Assembly: GCA_030280995.1 (NCBI GenBank)
Contig: JASXTE010000011.1
Location: 21,385,817-21,449,816 of the forward strand
From: Hemileia vastatrix
Lineage: Eukaryota; Basidiomycota; Pucciniomycetes; Pucciniales; Zaghouaniaceae
Reading direction: 5' to 3'
DNA: 64,000 bases
Shown here: piece after piece, positions 10,402-21,715 of the stretch
How the letters are laid out: each line of letters begins with the position of its first letter
Numbering within the stretch: the stretch's first letter is position 1
Notes under the pieces: model-generated
Databases searched by the model: none
What the model saw: the letters and a program-made list of their open reading frames with translations, nothing else
What the model was told of the DNA's origin: nothing
Translations under genes and position numbers: made by a program

Positions 10402-11805
10402 TTGGAAGAGGGAAGAGACTATGAAGATGTGGGATGGCAGAAAGGTTTTGGAGTGGTGAGATTGGAGAGCAAAAGTAAGTCATACCAATTGTGCACTGCT
10501 AGGGTTTCTTCTACACCTTTCAAAAACATTACCTTGGCCACACATGTGAGAAATGGGAAAACCATTGTTTTTTGTTCCAGGTCTGGTGGAGAAGACGTCT
10601 TGAAGATCCCTCAAGTTGACGGTGGAGCTGCAAAGTACAAGAAGGTGGCACAGAAGATTAGGCCTGTCAATGAGCCTATGCCTGTAGGTCTCAATCCTCC
10701 GTTGTCAAGAGATCCTTACTGTACTCATCTGGTGAAGAATCCTCCTGATTTTGAGGAAACTTCTAGGGTGACAATGGAAAGGTTGAAGGTTGTTAATTTT
10801 GGTCCTGATGTTTGGTTGTCTTATGAGGAAAAGAAGTTGTTGTTTAATGTTATTTTTCTGAGGGAGAAGGCAGTGGCATTTGTTGAAGAGGAAAGGGGTG
10901 TGTTGAAACACTCTTATGGGGAACCTTACTTGATTCATGTGGTTTGTCATGAACCTTGGCAAATAAAACCTATTCCAATTCCTGTTGCTATCCGGGATGA
11001 TTTTGTGGAGATTTTTAGGGATAGAGTCAGGACTGGATTGTATGAACAATCAACTTCTAGTTTTTCAAGTCTGTTTTTCTGTGTTAAAAAGCAGAATGGA
11101 AATATCAGGGTGGTGCATGATCTTAGAGCCCTGAATAGAGTTACTATCAAGGATGCAGGGATTACGCAAAGTGGGGTGGACTTTGTGGAAGCCTTTTCTG
11201 AAAGGGTGTGTTATGGTTTGGGTGATATTATGGGTGGTTATGATGAAAGGGAACTTCACACAGATTCACGGCCACTCACAACATTTGAGACTCCTTTGGG
11301 AAGATTTCAGCTCACTAGGTTACCTCAAGGAGCAACTAATTCAGTAGCAGTTTATCAAGCACAAATGGCTTGGATTTTACAGGATGAGGTGCCTACTCAT
11401 GCTGGTATTTTTATTGATGATGGTGAAATTAAAGGACCCTTCACTGATTATGGAAATGAAGTGCTGAAAGAGAACCCAGGTATAAGGAGATTTGTTTGGG
11501 AATATGCAATTACTCTAGAGAGAGTATTGTTTAGAATTTAAGAGGCTGGTTTGACCATTTCTGGGTCCAATTTTTGTTTTTGTGTTCAAGCTCTTGAAAT
11601 TCTAGGTCATATAGTATTTAAAGAAGGGAGGATTATGGCAAAGAAGAAGGTTAATAAAATTCAGTCATGGCCAAGGCCTAAAAATACTACTGAAGTCAGA
11701 GGATTTTTGAGAGTTTGTGTGTATGTCAGGATTTTCATTAAAGATTTTTCTTTGTTGGAATCAACTTTAAGGAGTTTGACCAGGAAAGATGCAGAGTGGG
11801 AATAG
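10402..11805 (+). pseudogene. Reverse transcriptase of element B
   Basis: This is a nearly complete RT in one frame. It includes MPVGLNPPLSRDP, the finger region VVHDLRALNRVTIKDAG, LGRFQLTRLPQGATNSVAVY and the active site FIDDGEIKG. A TAA at 11539 interrupts RIEEAGLTISGS (GAA to TAA by comparison with A and C). A TAG at 11803 follows DAEWE, where C continues with Trp. The polymerase domain before the first stop is complete in its motifs. Confidence 0.9.
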
Positions 11806-12626
11806 ACTGAAGAGTGTGAAGAGGCTTTTCAGAAGTTGAAGAAGGTGGTGGGTGAAGATATTATTCTTCACAAGTTGGATTATGGTAGAGAAGCTGGAAA
11901 AATTTATCTGGTGGTGAACTCAAGTTATATTGCTGCTGGTGTGGTTTGTCTCAGGAAGATAAAGCTCGGAAGGTCAGGCCGGTAAGATATGAGTCTGTGG
12001 TTCTTAATGAGGTTGAATCTAGGTACTCTCAGCCAAAGTTGGAATTTTGCGGTGTAGCAAAAATCTTGAAGAAGCTACAAACTGTTTTGTGGGGGCAGCA
12101 TTTTGAGCTGCAGGTGAATGCTAAATCTCTGGTTCAAATGATCAACACACCTAGTCTTCCATATGCTCCAATGACAAGGTGGGTGGCATTTATTCAAAAT
12201 TTTTCTTTTGACCTGGTGCATAATCCAGGTAAAAGTTTTACAATTCCAGATGGATTATCAAGGAGATGGCCCACAGATGAAGATTCTGATTCTGAAGAGT
12301 TTGAAAAAGATGTCCCAGTTGTTAGGGCCGGAACAAAGGGTTCTGAAGATTTCTCTCTCCTCCCCCAAGAGGCTAAAGTGGATGATTGTTCTCTCCTCCC
12401 CCAGAGGTTAAACTGGATGGTTCTGATCTTGATTCTGGTGATCAGGATGTTTTTGTTGATGAAGATGGTGCTGTTGTGTTGGATGGCTAAAATTTGGAAA
12501 ATGTTGTTTTTGTTAGTGAAATGGACTCTCATAAGGTTCAGTGGAAGGGACAGGATATACAAAAGTTTAGGGATTGGTGTCCTGGTTGGGCCGGTCATGT
12601 TGCTCATGTGCACACTGGTGATTTGA
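11806..12626 (+). pseudogene. RNase H and acidic linker of element B
   Basis: The RNase H domain aligns with A and C (ESVVLNEVESRYSQPKLEFCGV and PGKSFTIPDGLSRR). A frameshift near 11940 breaks AAG(A)GLSQED. The linker contains a tandem duplication of about 36 bp at 12355-12415 built on the CCTC-CCCCAA-GAGG mini-hairpin. After it the frame is lost (the RLNWM... stretch is out-of-frame translation). Confidence 0.85.
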
Positions 12627-13948
12627 TGATAGGTTTGTACCCTTGGATGTTGTTTTGTTGGATTTTAAAGATGAGACCTGGGGTCATACTGGGTTTTATT
12701 TTATTTTGGTTGAATATCTGTTGACCTTGGAGATGCCAGATATTTGTGATGATGATACTTGGGTAGCAATCAAGAAGAAACGTCCTGGCTTCTATGTGTC
12801 AGGAAGAATGTTGATGAGAAGAAGACAACCAAATCCTCAAGTTGTGGTGACTTAGAAGAAGGGTAAAGAGTTGGTGCTGAAATCTTGGCATGAAGACCTT
12901 GGTCATAGAGGCTTTGGGGAGACTTATAGAGGAGTAGCAGACATATTTTGGTGGCCAGGTATGAAGTTGGCTGTGACGGGTTGGGTTCAATCTTGTGAAG
13001 AATTTCAAAGAAGAAGTCACTTGAAACATAAAGAGGTTGGGCGTGCTACTGGTGAATCAACTGTTTTTCGAAGAGTCAGTTTGGATGCTGTCCATATTAA
13101 AGAGGGCAGGTATAAATACTTGATTGTTGCCAGGGATTATTTGTCTGATTGGGTGGAGGCAGCACCTCTGGTTAATTTGACTTCCAAAAATGTGGTAGAA
13201 TTTTTGAAGAAGGAATGGGTATTTAGATATGGGTTGATGAAGTTTGTGACTGTTGATGGTTGGCCAGAGTTTAGAGCTGAATTCAAAAAATTTGTGGTAA
13301 GTATTGGTTCTAAAGTCAGGGTGGCTACACCTTTCTATCCTGAAGCTGAAGGCACGGTTGAAAGAGGCCATCATGTTATCAAACAAGCTTTGGTGAATAT
13401 GTGTGGAGAAAGTGCTGAAGAGTGGAGGCATTATTTACCCTTGGTTTTATTTGCTGATAGGGTCACTGTGAAGAGGAAAACTGGCTATTCAAATTATGAA
13501 TTAATTTTTGGTCAGAAAGCTGTTCTACCAGTGGATTTGGAAGCCTTCTCTTATCTTGGAATAGATTGGGATGATGTGTGCCTAACAGATGATTTGCTCT
13601 GTTCCAGGATGTAACAGTTAGAATGTAGAGAGGAATGTCAAGAGAAGGCATACTCTAGAATGATGAATATAAGAAATCAATCAGTCAGATACTGAGAGAA
13701 GAAGTTGGACATAGACTCAGGAATCCCTTGAAACATGGTTATTTGGTTTTGGTGTATAATAGAAGTTTGGAAAGTCAGTGGGGAAAGATAGTTTCTGACA
13801 GATGGAATGGACCTTAAAGAGTAAGATATCAAGTTTCTGGAGGTTCTTATGTTTTTGTAGAGTTGGATGGTGCAGTCTTAAAGAAGAGAGTGGCTGCTGA
13901 CCAGGTGAAGAGATTTTACCCTATAGGCACTAGAAGTGAAGAAGATTG
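12627..13948 (+). pseudogene. Integrase of element B
   Basis: The main open part is 12871-13614: HEDLGHRG and SCEEFQRRS (the last zinc-binding Cys has become Phe), SLDAVHIK, VDGWPEF and AEGTVERGHH, giving the D, D and E of the catalytic triad. 12627-12855 is the N-terminal arm in another frame, ending at a TAG. 13615-13948 is the C-terminal domain (LVLVYNRSLESQWGK, DRWNGP) after a TAA. It is not functional because of the lost zinc ligand and the stops. Confidence 0.88.
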
Positions 13949-14245
13949 ACTCCGCAATGATGATAAACTATGGACAATTCTTTAATTCTGGATTTTTGGT
14001 GATGCTGTGCATCTGTTTTGCTGGAAAATTTTTGTTAGAAGGTACCCATGGGTTGAGCTTCTAGATTTGATCTTGGCAAGTGTGGGGGTGACTGATGGGC
14101 TGGCTGCTCTCTCAACAGTTACCCCAGATTTTCTGTTTCCAACCACTTCTCTTAATTTGGTTGAGCCCTAGTATTGGTTTTTCTTCACAGGTTTTAGTCC
14201 ACCATGACGTTAAACTGGAAATTCTTTTTGGTGTTCAAGTGCCGG
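13949..14245 (+). repeat. 3' region repeat R1 of element B
   Basis: This is a segment of about 300 bp after the integrase that recurs in diverged form at 26001-26260 and 29560-29730. It contains a conserved hairpin (GGGGTGACTG at 14085 pairing with CAGTTACCCC at 14116) and then a mini-hairpin AGTC-CACCAT-GAC followed by GTTAAACTGG (14196-14218). Element C starts at its right edge. Confidence 0.7.
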
Positions 14246-15466
14246 TGTGGTACGCGCCTTGCAGGTAGCATAATTTTAGACCAATCAGCGTGCGTGGTCC
14301 AGGAAGAAAAAAGGAAGTTAGCGCAGTAGGAAGTGCTAAAATATAATATGTATTTGCGTGTTTCAAAGAACAAAGGAAATGGAAGCACGGAAAAGGATTA
14401 AGGGTCTGTGCACTTGGATTTTGTAGCAAGATGTGCCGCACAATGGGGAATTGTGTGTTATTAATTTAGGACCGTAAAGCGCTAAACAATATGGATTTGG
14501 ACTTTCCAATAATTATGTGTTATGCATTAAGAAAAGAATTATGACTTGAGGATGATTCAAGTGCATAGTATACTGTACCGCAGCTAGTCGGGTAACTTAC
14601 TGAAACAGGTAATAAGGGAGGCTAACTAGTTAAGTGAATTGTCAAGACTATGAACTTAGTATTAAAGAAAGGAGAGTGGGGACTTGATCACAAAACTATT
14701 CAAGATTCAAGGTGGCTAAGATCAGCGTTAGAATGAGTCAAAACTGAAAATAGCGCTGAAACAAAAACAAAGGTATAGTCAAAAATGCATATGTTGAGTA
14801 TGAGTGAAACAAGTTAATACTAGCGTTAGTAATCATAGGGTATGTTTTAGGCACCGTAGTTGTTACAAGCAGTGTACATAGTTTACTAATAGATTAGCTA
14901 TTGTTTTACTAATATGGCGCTAGCGCCAGCTCTGAAGATCCACTAGGGAACTGTGTCTTGAGTACTGGAAAAATATAAAAAGGAGGACTATTCAATAGGG
15001 ATAGGGAGTCTTTCCAGGGAGAAGATATATATATATATAAATAAAATAGAATAGTGAATTAGAGATATTCTCTGAGTCTTTATCATTCGTGCATCTGTGT
15101 GTGTATTTCATATAGTATAGTGAAAGAGCGCAACATAGAGAGAATATATATATTTAGTTGGAGTGACTATTATTAGAGTTATTTTATTGCTATAATAAGG
15201 CATATTCAAAGAGATCACTTAAAGAGGGAGTAGATGTGGATATTAGCACTTATTAAGAATAGAAATATCCAGATATTAATAACTTTTTTTCCTGATCTCT
15301 AAAACTCATCTCTCATCTTATAAGCTTTCTAATCAAATATTAGTGTTACACATTATTGCGCTGTCTTTAAAAATAAGACTGGCAGGCGCTTCCTTTTAGA
15401 AATTGAAGAGGAGAACCAACCCATCTTGCATTGTGTCTACTGCTTAGTACTTTAGAACAGTCTAAA
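14246..15466 (+). repeat. 5' LTR of element C
   Basis: The LTR starts TGTGGTACGCG and ends CAGTCTAAA, where the 3' copy ends CAGTCTACA. At 1221 bp it is equal in length to the 3' LTR. It includes a 12-bp palindrome GGCGCTAGCGCC near 14917, a TATAAAAAGG-like box near 14975, and an AT dinucleotide tract near 15030. Confidence 0.92.
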
Positions 15467-15468
15467 AT

Positions 15469-15485
15469 TGGTGTCCAAACAGTGG
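15469..15485 (+). other. tRNA primer binding site of element C
   Basis: TGGTGTCCAAACAGTGG begins 2 nt after the LTR end. It starts with TGG as expected for a tRNA CCA tail. It differs from the A/B site, so a different tRNA is implied. The species was not identified. Confidence 0.75.
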
Positions 15486-15709
15486 CATAATTGTAACTAG
15501 TATTTTTGATTAGATTGTTTGGTTTTTTTAGGGTTTTGTCAAGAGGACGTAATCAAGCCGGCGCTTCAGCGGAGGAGTCGTAGGGTCTACAACATGTGGA
15601 GCAATAAGCCGTTATCAAAAGATAGATTAGGGCTGTATTGTGAATAAAGTAAGGATTAATTACCAAGTGTGTGTTTTTGTGATCTCTGTTTTGATTTTAT
15701 ATTTCAGGA

Positions 15710-16152
15710 ATGGATCCTACTTCCAATACATCTAGGGGATGTCAGGAGAGGGTTACATTGCCCAATTCTTTGGCATTGTTGACAAAGACGGTAACTATGA
15801 TCATTAGGTGTAAAGATTAAAGCTTGCGTTTTGCGGGCATTAATACCAAGACGTTTTTATGCAGGTTTGAACAGGCAGCTGAAGTTCATGGAGCAACTTA
15901 ATTCGATATGTTGCGTCAAGTACTATTTTCTGTAACTAATGAGTGCAAAGACAATTTAGAGGATCTAAAAGGCATGAAGTGTGAGATCGGCCAGCGCTAA
16001 AAGAACAGATGCTCAAGAGATGGCCAAAGGGTACCAAGGAAACTAGATACACAATGAAGGACCTGGATATCTTGGTAAAAAGGGTCAAAGCTAAAGGGGG
16101 TGATCGAGACCCTAATGAATTTAAAAGTTTTAGGGAAGACTTCGACTAAATA
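15710..16152 (+). pseudogene. Gag N-terminus of element C, broken
   Basis: A start at 15710 (MDPTSNTSRG) runs into TAA after about 37 codons. The homologous Gag continues out of frame (RFEQAAEVHGAT, a stop, then FDMLRQVLFSV, matching FDMVKKVIFYI of A). From about 16009 (LKRWPKGTKETRYTMKDL) it is in frame with the long downstream frame, except for a TAA at 16147 (CAA to TAA would explain it). Gag is therefore damaged at its N-terminus only. Confidence 0.75.
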
Positions 16153-18018
16153 GTGGAATATTTTGTTAGTAATGAAGACTTTAGTGATGCTAATGCGTCT
16201 TTATCTTGGTTTTGTGAAGCGTTAGCACCAGAAGTTGAAGACTGGGAAAAAAGGCGCTTGAATAATGAAGGAAAACTGGTTAAAAAAAGGGACGGAAATT
16301 TTAAGTACCCTGGATTAGAAAAAGTAGAAACGGGGGTGGAAGCTGAAATGAAGTTGTGTCAAGTTGAACGTCGCGCAGCTAAGGTTGCTTTGGATAATGA
16401 GGAGATAAATGAAGATGTGTCTGGTGTACAATCACCTCCTCAAATGTCATCACCTAAAGTTAAAGTTTTTACTAAGGAGCCAGAATCAGTTATGGCAAGG
16501 ATTGATGAGTTGGAGAAAAAGATAATTGAAGCGGCAAAAGCAAAAGAATTGTTTAGCCCCAAGAGTTCTCCTCAACCTTTGTGTTTTTCTGCTATGGTGT
16601 GCTATTATTGTAATAAAGAGGGGCATACTAGGATGAGGTGTAATGCGCTTCAAAGAGATAAAGAGGAAAAGGTAGTTTACAAGGACGGGACTACGCTTAT
16701 GTTGGAAGACGGCACTAAGCTTTTTAAAGACAAGGATCGAGGGATGCGAGCCATGGTCATCAATCATATTAATAGAAAGTCTATGGAAGGCAGGTCAAAC
16801 AAGGGCAAAGAGCCTGAAATTAAAGAAAAAGGCAAGGATGCGAAGTCAGTCAATTTTGCAGTTACTTGCACAGTGCTGGATTTTAAAGTAAAAGAGGGAG
16901 AAGTTGCAGCTCCACTCACCGCACTGCGTTTGGAGATGTTTGCAGAAAAGCACAAGAAAATGGCCCCACCTACAGTTACTAGGCCAAGAAGGACTGGCGC
17001 TAGGAATGCGAATCCAGAGGATATGGAGGAAGTAGGGTATACTACTAGAGAGAATACACCTGCACCTATGGAGGATGTTAAAATGTATGGTATGGAACCA
17101 GGTGTTTACGGCCTGGATCACCAGGTAGAAGATCAAACGGCAATGTTGGAGGAGTCAGAGGTAGTACAGCAAAGAGCGGTACCTGCTGAAGGAATGCCAG
17201 GAGCAAGGCACAATACTCCAAAGAACCCACCTGGAAGAGCAAAAGCTGGTGCCAAGGGGACTCAACCTAAATGGAGAATGCAGCACCCGGTTCACTCTGA
17301 TTTTCCTAAAGAGGCCGAGGATTTAGTTGTGCAATTTTTGAAGACTACAGTCTCTGTTCCATTGGGGATGCTGACAGCAGTAGCACCGAATGTAGCAAAT
17401 GGAATTGTGGATAAGTGCATGAAGCAAAGTATTGCTAATTGCGCTGAGTTTGATGTTGAACAGCCAACATTTCAGCCATTTGTTGGAATACCTAGGGTGC
17501 CACATTATGCAGGACCCTTAGGGTATTTAACAATTACTGTAAATGGTAAGCAAATTAAAGCGTTAGTGGATACAGGTTCACAAATCAATGTGGTGTCAGT
17601 GGATGATGCAGTGGAGTTAGGTCTTCCTGTTAAAGACAGTGAAGGCACTGTCACAGGAATTGGTGGAGGTAGGTTACCTGTTATAGGTGAAGCAGAGTAT
17701 GTGCGCACTAGAGTTGCGGGAGGAATGAGGGATATACATTTTTATGTTCCAATGGGTGTAGTAAAACCAGTTTTAGGCACGCCATTTTTAATGGATTATT
17801 CTGAAACTATAGATTATTATTTGAATAAGACTATTGGAATAAGGATTATGGGTGATGATGGTGTTCCAGTAACAGTGGTCTTAGTAGCGCCCAAGGATGG
17901 TGGTTGGGAAACTAAGTACTCTGGAGCTGCACGGTTAGAGAAAGAAAGAGAATTTTACGAGGAAGTATCAGATGACAAGATAGGGCGACTTCCAGGAATG
18001 CGTCAACATTTTCATTAG
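16153..18018 (+). CDS. Gag C-terminus plus protease of element C, 621 codons
   Basis: This long frame encodes the rear of Gag and the aspartic protease. A CCHC zinc knuckle lies at residues 150-163 (CYYCNKEGHTRMRC, spacing C-x2-C-x4-H-x4-C), which binds element RNA. A Pro/Gly-rich charged stretch follows. The protease has the catalytic VDTGSQ at about residue 473, a Gly-rich flap (IGGGRLP) and a VLGTPFL end motif. The frame has no ATG near its start because the true start lies upstream beyond a stop. It ends in TAG at 18016 and overlaps the pol frame by 43 nt in the -1 register. Confidence 0.88.
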   Translation: MEYFVSNEDFSDANASLSWFCEALAPEVEDWEKRRLNNEGKLVKKRDGNFKYPGLEKVETGVEAEMKLCQVERRAAKVALDNEEINEDVSGVQSPPQMSSPKVKVFTKEPESVMARIDELEKKIIEAAKAKELFSPKSSPQPLCFSAMVCYYCNKEGHTRMRCNALQRDKEEKVVYKDGTTLMLEDGTKLFKDKDRGMRAMVINHINRKSMEGRSNKGKEPEIKEKGKDAKSVNFAVTCTVLDFKVKEGEVAAPLTALRLEMFAEKHKKMAPPTVTRPRRTGARNANPEDMEEVGYTTRENTPAPMEDVKMYGMEPGVYGLDHQVEDQTAMLEESEVVQQRAVPAEGMPGARHNTPKNPPGRAKAGAKGTQPKWRMQHPVHSDFPKEAEDLVVQFLKTTVSVPLGMLTAVAPNVANGIVDKCMKQSIANCAEFDVEQPTFQPFVGIPRVPHYAGPLGYLTITVNGKQIKALVDTGSQINVVSVDDAVELGLPVKDSEGTVTGIGGGRLPVIGEAEYVRTRVAGGMRDIHFYVPMGVVKPVLGTPFLMDYSETIDYYLNKTIGIRIMGDDGVPVTVVLVAPKDGGWETKYSGAARLEKEREFYEEVSDDKIGRLPGMRQHFH

Positions 18019-19460
18019 GGACTGGCATTTTAGGTGTTACTATCTCCCAGGATGAGAGGAACCTGGATAGTAACCAGTCAGTCCAACAGGAAAGGATACA
18101 TAAAGAGGTATTTCATAGGTATCTTGGGAATACTACTGTAGAATGTATTATACCTAAGCTTTTTAATTTCTTTGATTACGGATATTGTTATATTTATATT
18201 AAAAAGAAAAGACAAAAACAGGATTTAGGTGCAACCCGTAGTTATATTAAAAACGGTTTTATTTTAATTAATGAAGAAAGCAGAAAGAGTTGTTTTGCAT
18301 CAAAGTATAAACCAGTAGCTGTTAAGGTTAAGCCAGTGAATGCAGGGATGCCTGATTTGAATCCTCCTTTGCAGAGGCCAGCGCTGTCTAGGAATCCTTA
18401 TGATACCCCTTTAACAAAGTTTCTGCCTGATTTTGCATCTACTAGTAAGATTACGATGGAAAGGCTTCAGATGTTTAATTTTGGACCAGAGGATTGGTTA
18501 TCGCAGGAAGAAAAGAAGTTGTTGTTACATGTTATGGTTCTTAGGGAAAATGCTATTGCGTTTTCAGAGGAGGAAAGAGGTTTGTTGAAACACTCTTATG
18601 GTAAACCTTATATTGTTCCAGTTATACCTCATGCGCCATGGCAGAAGAAGGCTTTTCCAATACCAGCAGCTATAAGAGAAGAGTATACAGAATTAATAAG
18701 GGGAAGGTTAAAGTCTGGCTTGTATGAACAGTCTATGTCTAGTAATTCAAGTCCAGTGTTTTGCCTTGTTAAACATAATGGTAAATTAAGGGTTGTTCAT
18801 GATCTTAGGGAGATGAAAAATAATACAGTAAAGGACGCGGGGATGCAACCAACACCAGAGGAGTTTGTTGATTCTTTTGTGGGAAGTGCATGTTATGGAT
18901 TAGGTGATATTATGAGAGGATACGATGAGCGCAAATTGGACAAATCATCCAGACCCAAGACGACGTTTGAAACACCACTGGGGCGCTTCAGGTTTACAAG
19001 GTTACCGCAAGGCGCAACAAATTCTGTGGCGGTATATCAAGCACAGATGATGTGGATATTGCAGGATGAAATTCCAGAACATGTGCGAATTTTCATTGAT
19101 GATGGCGGTATAAAAGGACCAGCCAGTGATTATGATGGGGAAGTGTTAGAAGAGAATCCGCGTATTAGAAAGTTTTTTTGGGAATATGCAATTAATCTGG
19201 AAAGAGTGCTATTTAGGATAGAGGAGGCAGGATTAACGATTTCTGGGTCCAAATTTTCTTGTTGTGTTCCAGAGCTAGATATAGTGGGACATGTGGTATG
19301 CAAGGAAGGGAGAATGGTTGCTGAGAAACAGAGGAATAAGGTACTTATGTGGCTGAGACCAAGAAATACTAAGGAAGTTAGAGGTTTTTTAGGCATCTGT
19401 ACATATGTAAGAATGTTTATTCGAGATTTTGCTTTGCTGTCTTCATTTTACAGCGCTTAA
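17976..19460 (+). pseudogene. Reverse transcriptase of element C, -1 frame to gag-pro
   Basis: The pol frame is open from 17976, inside gag-pro, through 19460, with no ATG needed, so it is naturally a fusion by -1 frameshift. The RT motifs are complete: PDLNPPLQRP, VVHDLREMKNN, LGRFRFTRLPQGATNSVAVY, FIDDGGIKGP, ISGSKFSCCVPELDIVGHVV and EVRGFLGICTYVR. A single-base deletion near 19446 (SSxLQRLTRKD) ends the frame at TAA 19458. RT itself is intact in sequence. Confidence 0.9.
18036..18074 (+). promoter_or_regulatory. Stable hairpin after gag-pro stop, possible frameshift stimulator
   Basis: GTTACTAT at 18036 pairs with ATAGTAAC at 18067, and inside it CCAGG pairs with CCTGG around a 10-nt loop (ATGAGAGGAA). 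It lies 18 nt after the TAG, in a stretch where the -1 pol frame is open. T TTT CAT at 18009-18015 allows P-site slippage. The spacing to the hairpin is longer than the usual 5-9 nt, so the role is a hypothesis. Confidence 0.5.
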
Positions 19461-20468
19461 CAAGAAAAGATGTTGTATGGGATTGGTCGGAGGAATGCGA
19501 GGAGTCATTTGAGTTATTGAAAAGGATTGTAGGGAAAGACATTCTTTTGAAGAAATTGGAGTATCGACCAGGCGCTGGGAAGATTACTCTAGCGGTAGAT
19601 TCTAGTGTCTCCGCCATGGGTGCAGTCTTGATTCAGGAGGATGAGGAAGGTAATGATAGACCTGTCCTTTATGAGTCTAAGACTTTTACCAAAGTGGAGT
19701 CCAGGTACTCTCAGTCCAAGTTGGAGTTATGTGGCGTAAGTGAAGATTCTTAAGAAGCTACAATGGATGCTTTGGGGGAAGCATTTTGAGCTGCAGGTTG
19801 ATGAGCTATCGTTGGTGCAAATGATTAGTAGCCCGAGTTTACCAGATGCGCCCATGACAAGGTGGGTAGCGCAGATTAATTTGTTTTCTTTTGATTTAGT
19901 CCATAAACCAGGAAAATCATTCACTATTCCGGATTCATTGTCAAGAAGACTGCTGTGTGAAGAAGACTTGGAAGTGGAAGAATTGGAAGAAGATAAGAAA
20001 TGGGTAAATGGGATAGATTATTGTTATGAAAGATTTAAAATTAACGTCTGCAATGACAATAAATTAGCAGGCAGTATTGTCCGTGATGACAATAAACCAG
20101 TAATGCAAAAGATCCGTAAAGACATAAAAATAGATATTGACAATGCAAAGGATGTTTGTAGCAAGGGTAGCCTGCAACTGGATTTAGGGGACGCTGAATC
20201 TAACATAGCAACAAGAAGTGTGCAAGGCGAGGTAGTGGAAGAGTCAGATTATGAAGATGATTCAAGGGGAAGTGAAGACAGTAGTACTCATCTTGAAGAA
20301 GGGGAGTATTCTGAAGACGACGCATCTACTAATGAGGGAGTAGGGTTGTTAAGTTTATATTTGGAAGGTAGTAGTCGACCAGATTTTTGCAATAAAAAGG
20401 GTTGGCGCAACATTAAGAAGCACACTAAAGGTTATTTTATTAAAAATGGGAAGTTATGGAAGAATTGA
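19461..20468 (+). pseudogene. RNase H and linker of element C
   Basis: After the frameshift the protein continues through VDSSVSAMGAVLIQEDEEGN to LELCGV (stop 19751). A one-base shift near 19735 then leads to the frame 19740-20468 with KILKKLQWMLWGKHFELQV, PGKSFTIPDSLSRR and a long acidic linker. A TGA at 20466 separates it from the integrase in the same frame. The lesions are point changes only. Confidence 0.87.
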
Positions 20469-20471
20469 GCT

Positions 20472-21146
20472 TTGTCTCCTCAGGTAGTTGTTCAAACTAG
20501 GGAAGTGAAGGAGAAGATACTCAGGGAGTTACATGAGAATTCAGGACATAGAGGTCAAGATGAGATGTATTTCAGAGTTAGGGAAAGATTCTGTTGGCCC
20601 AATATGAAAAATGAAGTAAGAGATTGGGTTAAATCTTGTCCTGAATGTCAGCACAGGAGTTACAGAAAGCCAAAAGAGAAAGGTAGAGCGACGGGCAAAG
20701 ATAATGTTTTTGGTAGGGTCAGTTCAGATGCAGTTCATATAAAAGAAGGACACTTTAAATACTTGGTAGTAGCTAGGGATGATCTATCAGGATGGGTTGA
20801 AGCAGTGCCGTTGGTAAATCTCAAGGCGAGTAATGTAGCTGAATTTTTGAAGAAGGAATGGATTTACAGGTATGGGGTAATGAAGATGGTAACCGTAGAT
20901 GGTGGTGCTGAATTTGCTGGAGAATTCCAAGAGGTAGTAAAAGGTATTGGCACAAATTTACGAGTTGCAACACCATATTATCCTAAAGCAGAGGGAATGT
21001 TAGAAAGAGGGCATCAAGTTATAAAAGATGTGCTAGTTAAACTATGTGGAAATAATGGGGCAAAGTTGAAGAACTATTTGCCATTAGTTTTGTTTGCGGA
21101 CAGGATTTCAGTTAAAAGACAACAGGGTTTTCACCATATGAGCTGA
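20472..21146 (+). pseudogene. Integrase of element C, zinc and catalytic domains
   Basis: The HHCC zinc domain is intact (HENSGHRG and SCPECQHRS). The catalytic D, D and E are present in SSDAVHIK, VDGGAEFAG and AEGMLERGHQ. It is in frame with the preceding linker except for one TGA. A one-base indel near 21125 (QGF/HHMS, where B reads TGYSNYE) ends this part. Confidence 0.9.
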
Positions 21147-21589
21147 TGTTTGGTCAAAGGGCGGTATTACCTATTGATCTGGAGGCTAGATCATTTCTGT
21201 GATGTGACTGGGATCAAGTGCGCTCAACCGAAGATTTAATTCTAGCGAGGGTAGCGCAGCTTGAAAGGAAAGACAAGTTTTTGGAGAAGGTGTATGAAAG
21301 AATGATGCATATCCGGGAAAAGTCAGTTAAATATTGGGATGAGCACTTAGCCCATAGGCTAAGAAAGCCATTGAACCCGGGACATTTGGTTTTGGTTTAT
21401 AATAGAAGTTTAGAAAGCCAATGGGGAAAGATGTTTTCTGACAGATGGAATGGTCCATATAGGATAAGAAAGCAGATAACTGGAGGGTCTTATTTACTGG
21501 AGGAATTGGATGGTACTGAGTGGAAGCGACATGTGTCTGCATATCAGATCAAAAGATTCTACCCAAGAGGTGTTCCAGTGATACAATAA
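21147..21589 (+). pseudogene. Integrase C-terminal domain of element C
   Basis: This continues from MFGQRAVLPIDLEA with a TGA at about 21200, then to a frame ending at 21589. It contains VKYWDEHLAHRLRKPLNPG, RSLESQWGK and DRWNGPYRI, the conserved tail of this clade. No chromodomain follows, unlike element E. Confidence 0.88.
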
Positions 21590-21591
21590 TA

Positions 21592-21704
21592 CCTCCAGAA
21601 TGAGGAAAAACTACCAGAATAATACCTCTGGGATGAGAAAAAACTACCAGAATAATACCTCCAGAATGAGGAAAAACTTCCAGAATAATACCTCCAGGAA
21701 GAGG
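21592..21704 (+). repeat. 33-bp tandem mini-hairpin repeat, 4 copies
   Basis: Copies start at 21592, 21625, 21658 and 21691, exactly 33 bp apart. Each has CCTC, a 6-nt loop (CAGAAT, TGGGAT, CAGAAT, CAGGAA) and GAGG or GAGA, followed by an A-rich AAACT tail. They lie immediately after the pol stop. Confidence 0.85.
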
Positions 21705-21715
21705 TTAAACTAACA

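Noticed and set aside
12194..12613. 139-codon minus-strand frame in element B
   Set aside because: Shadow of the RNase H/linker region; no Cys module, no introns, not conserved in C.
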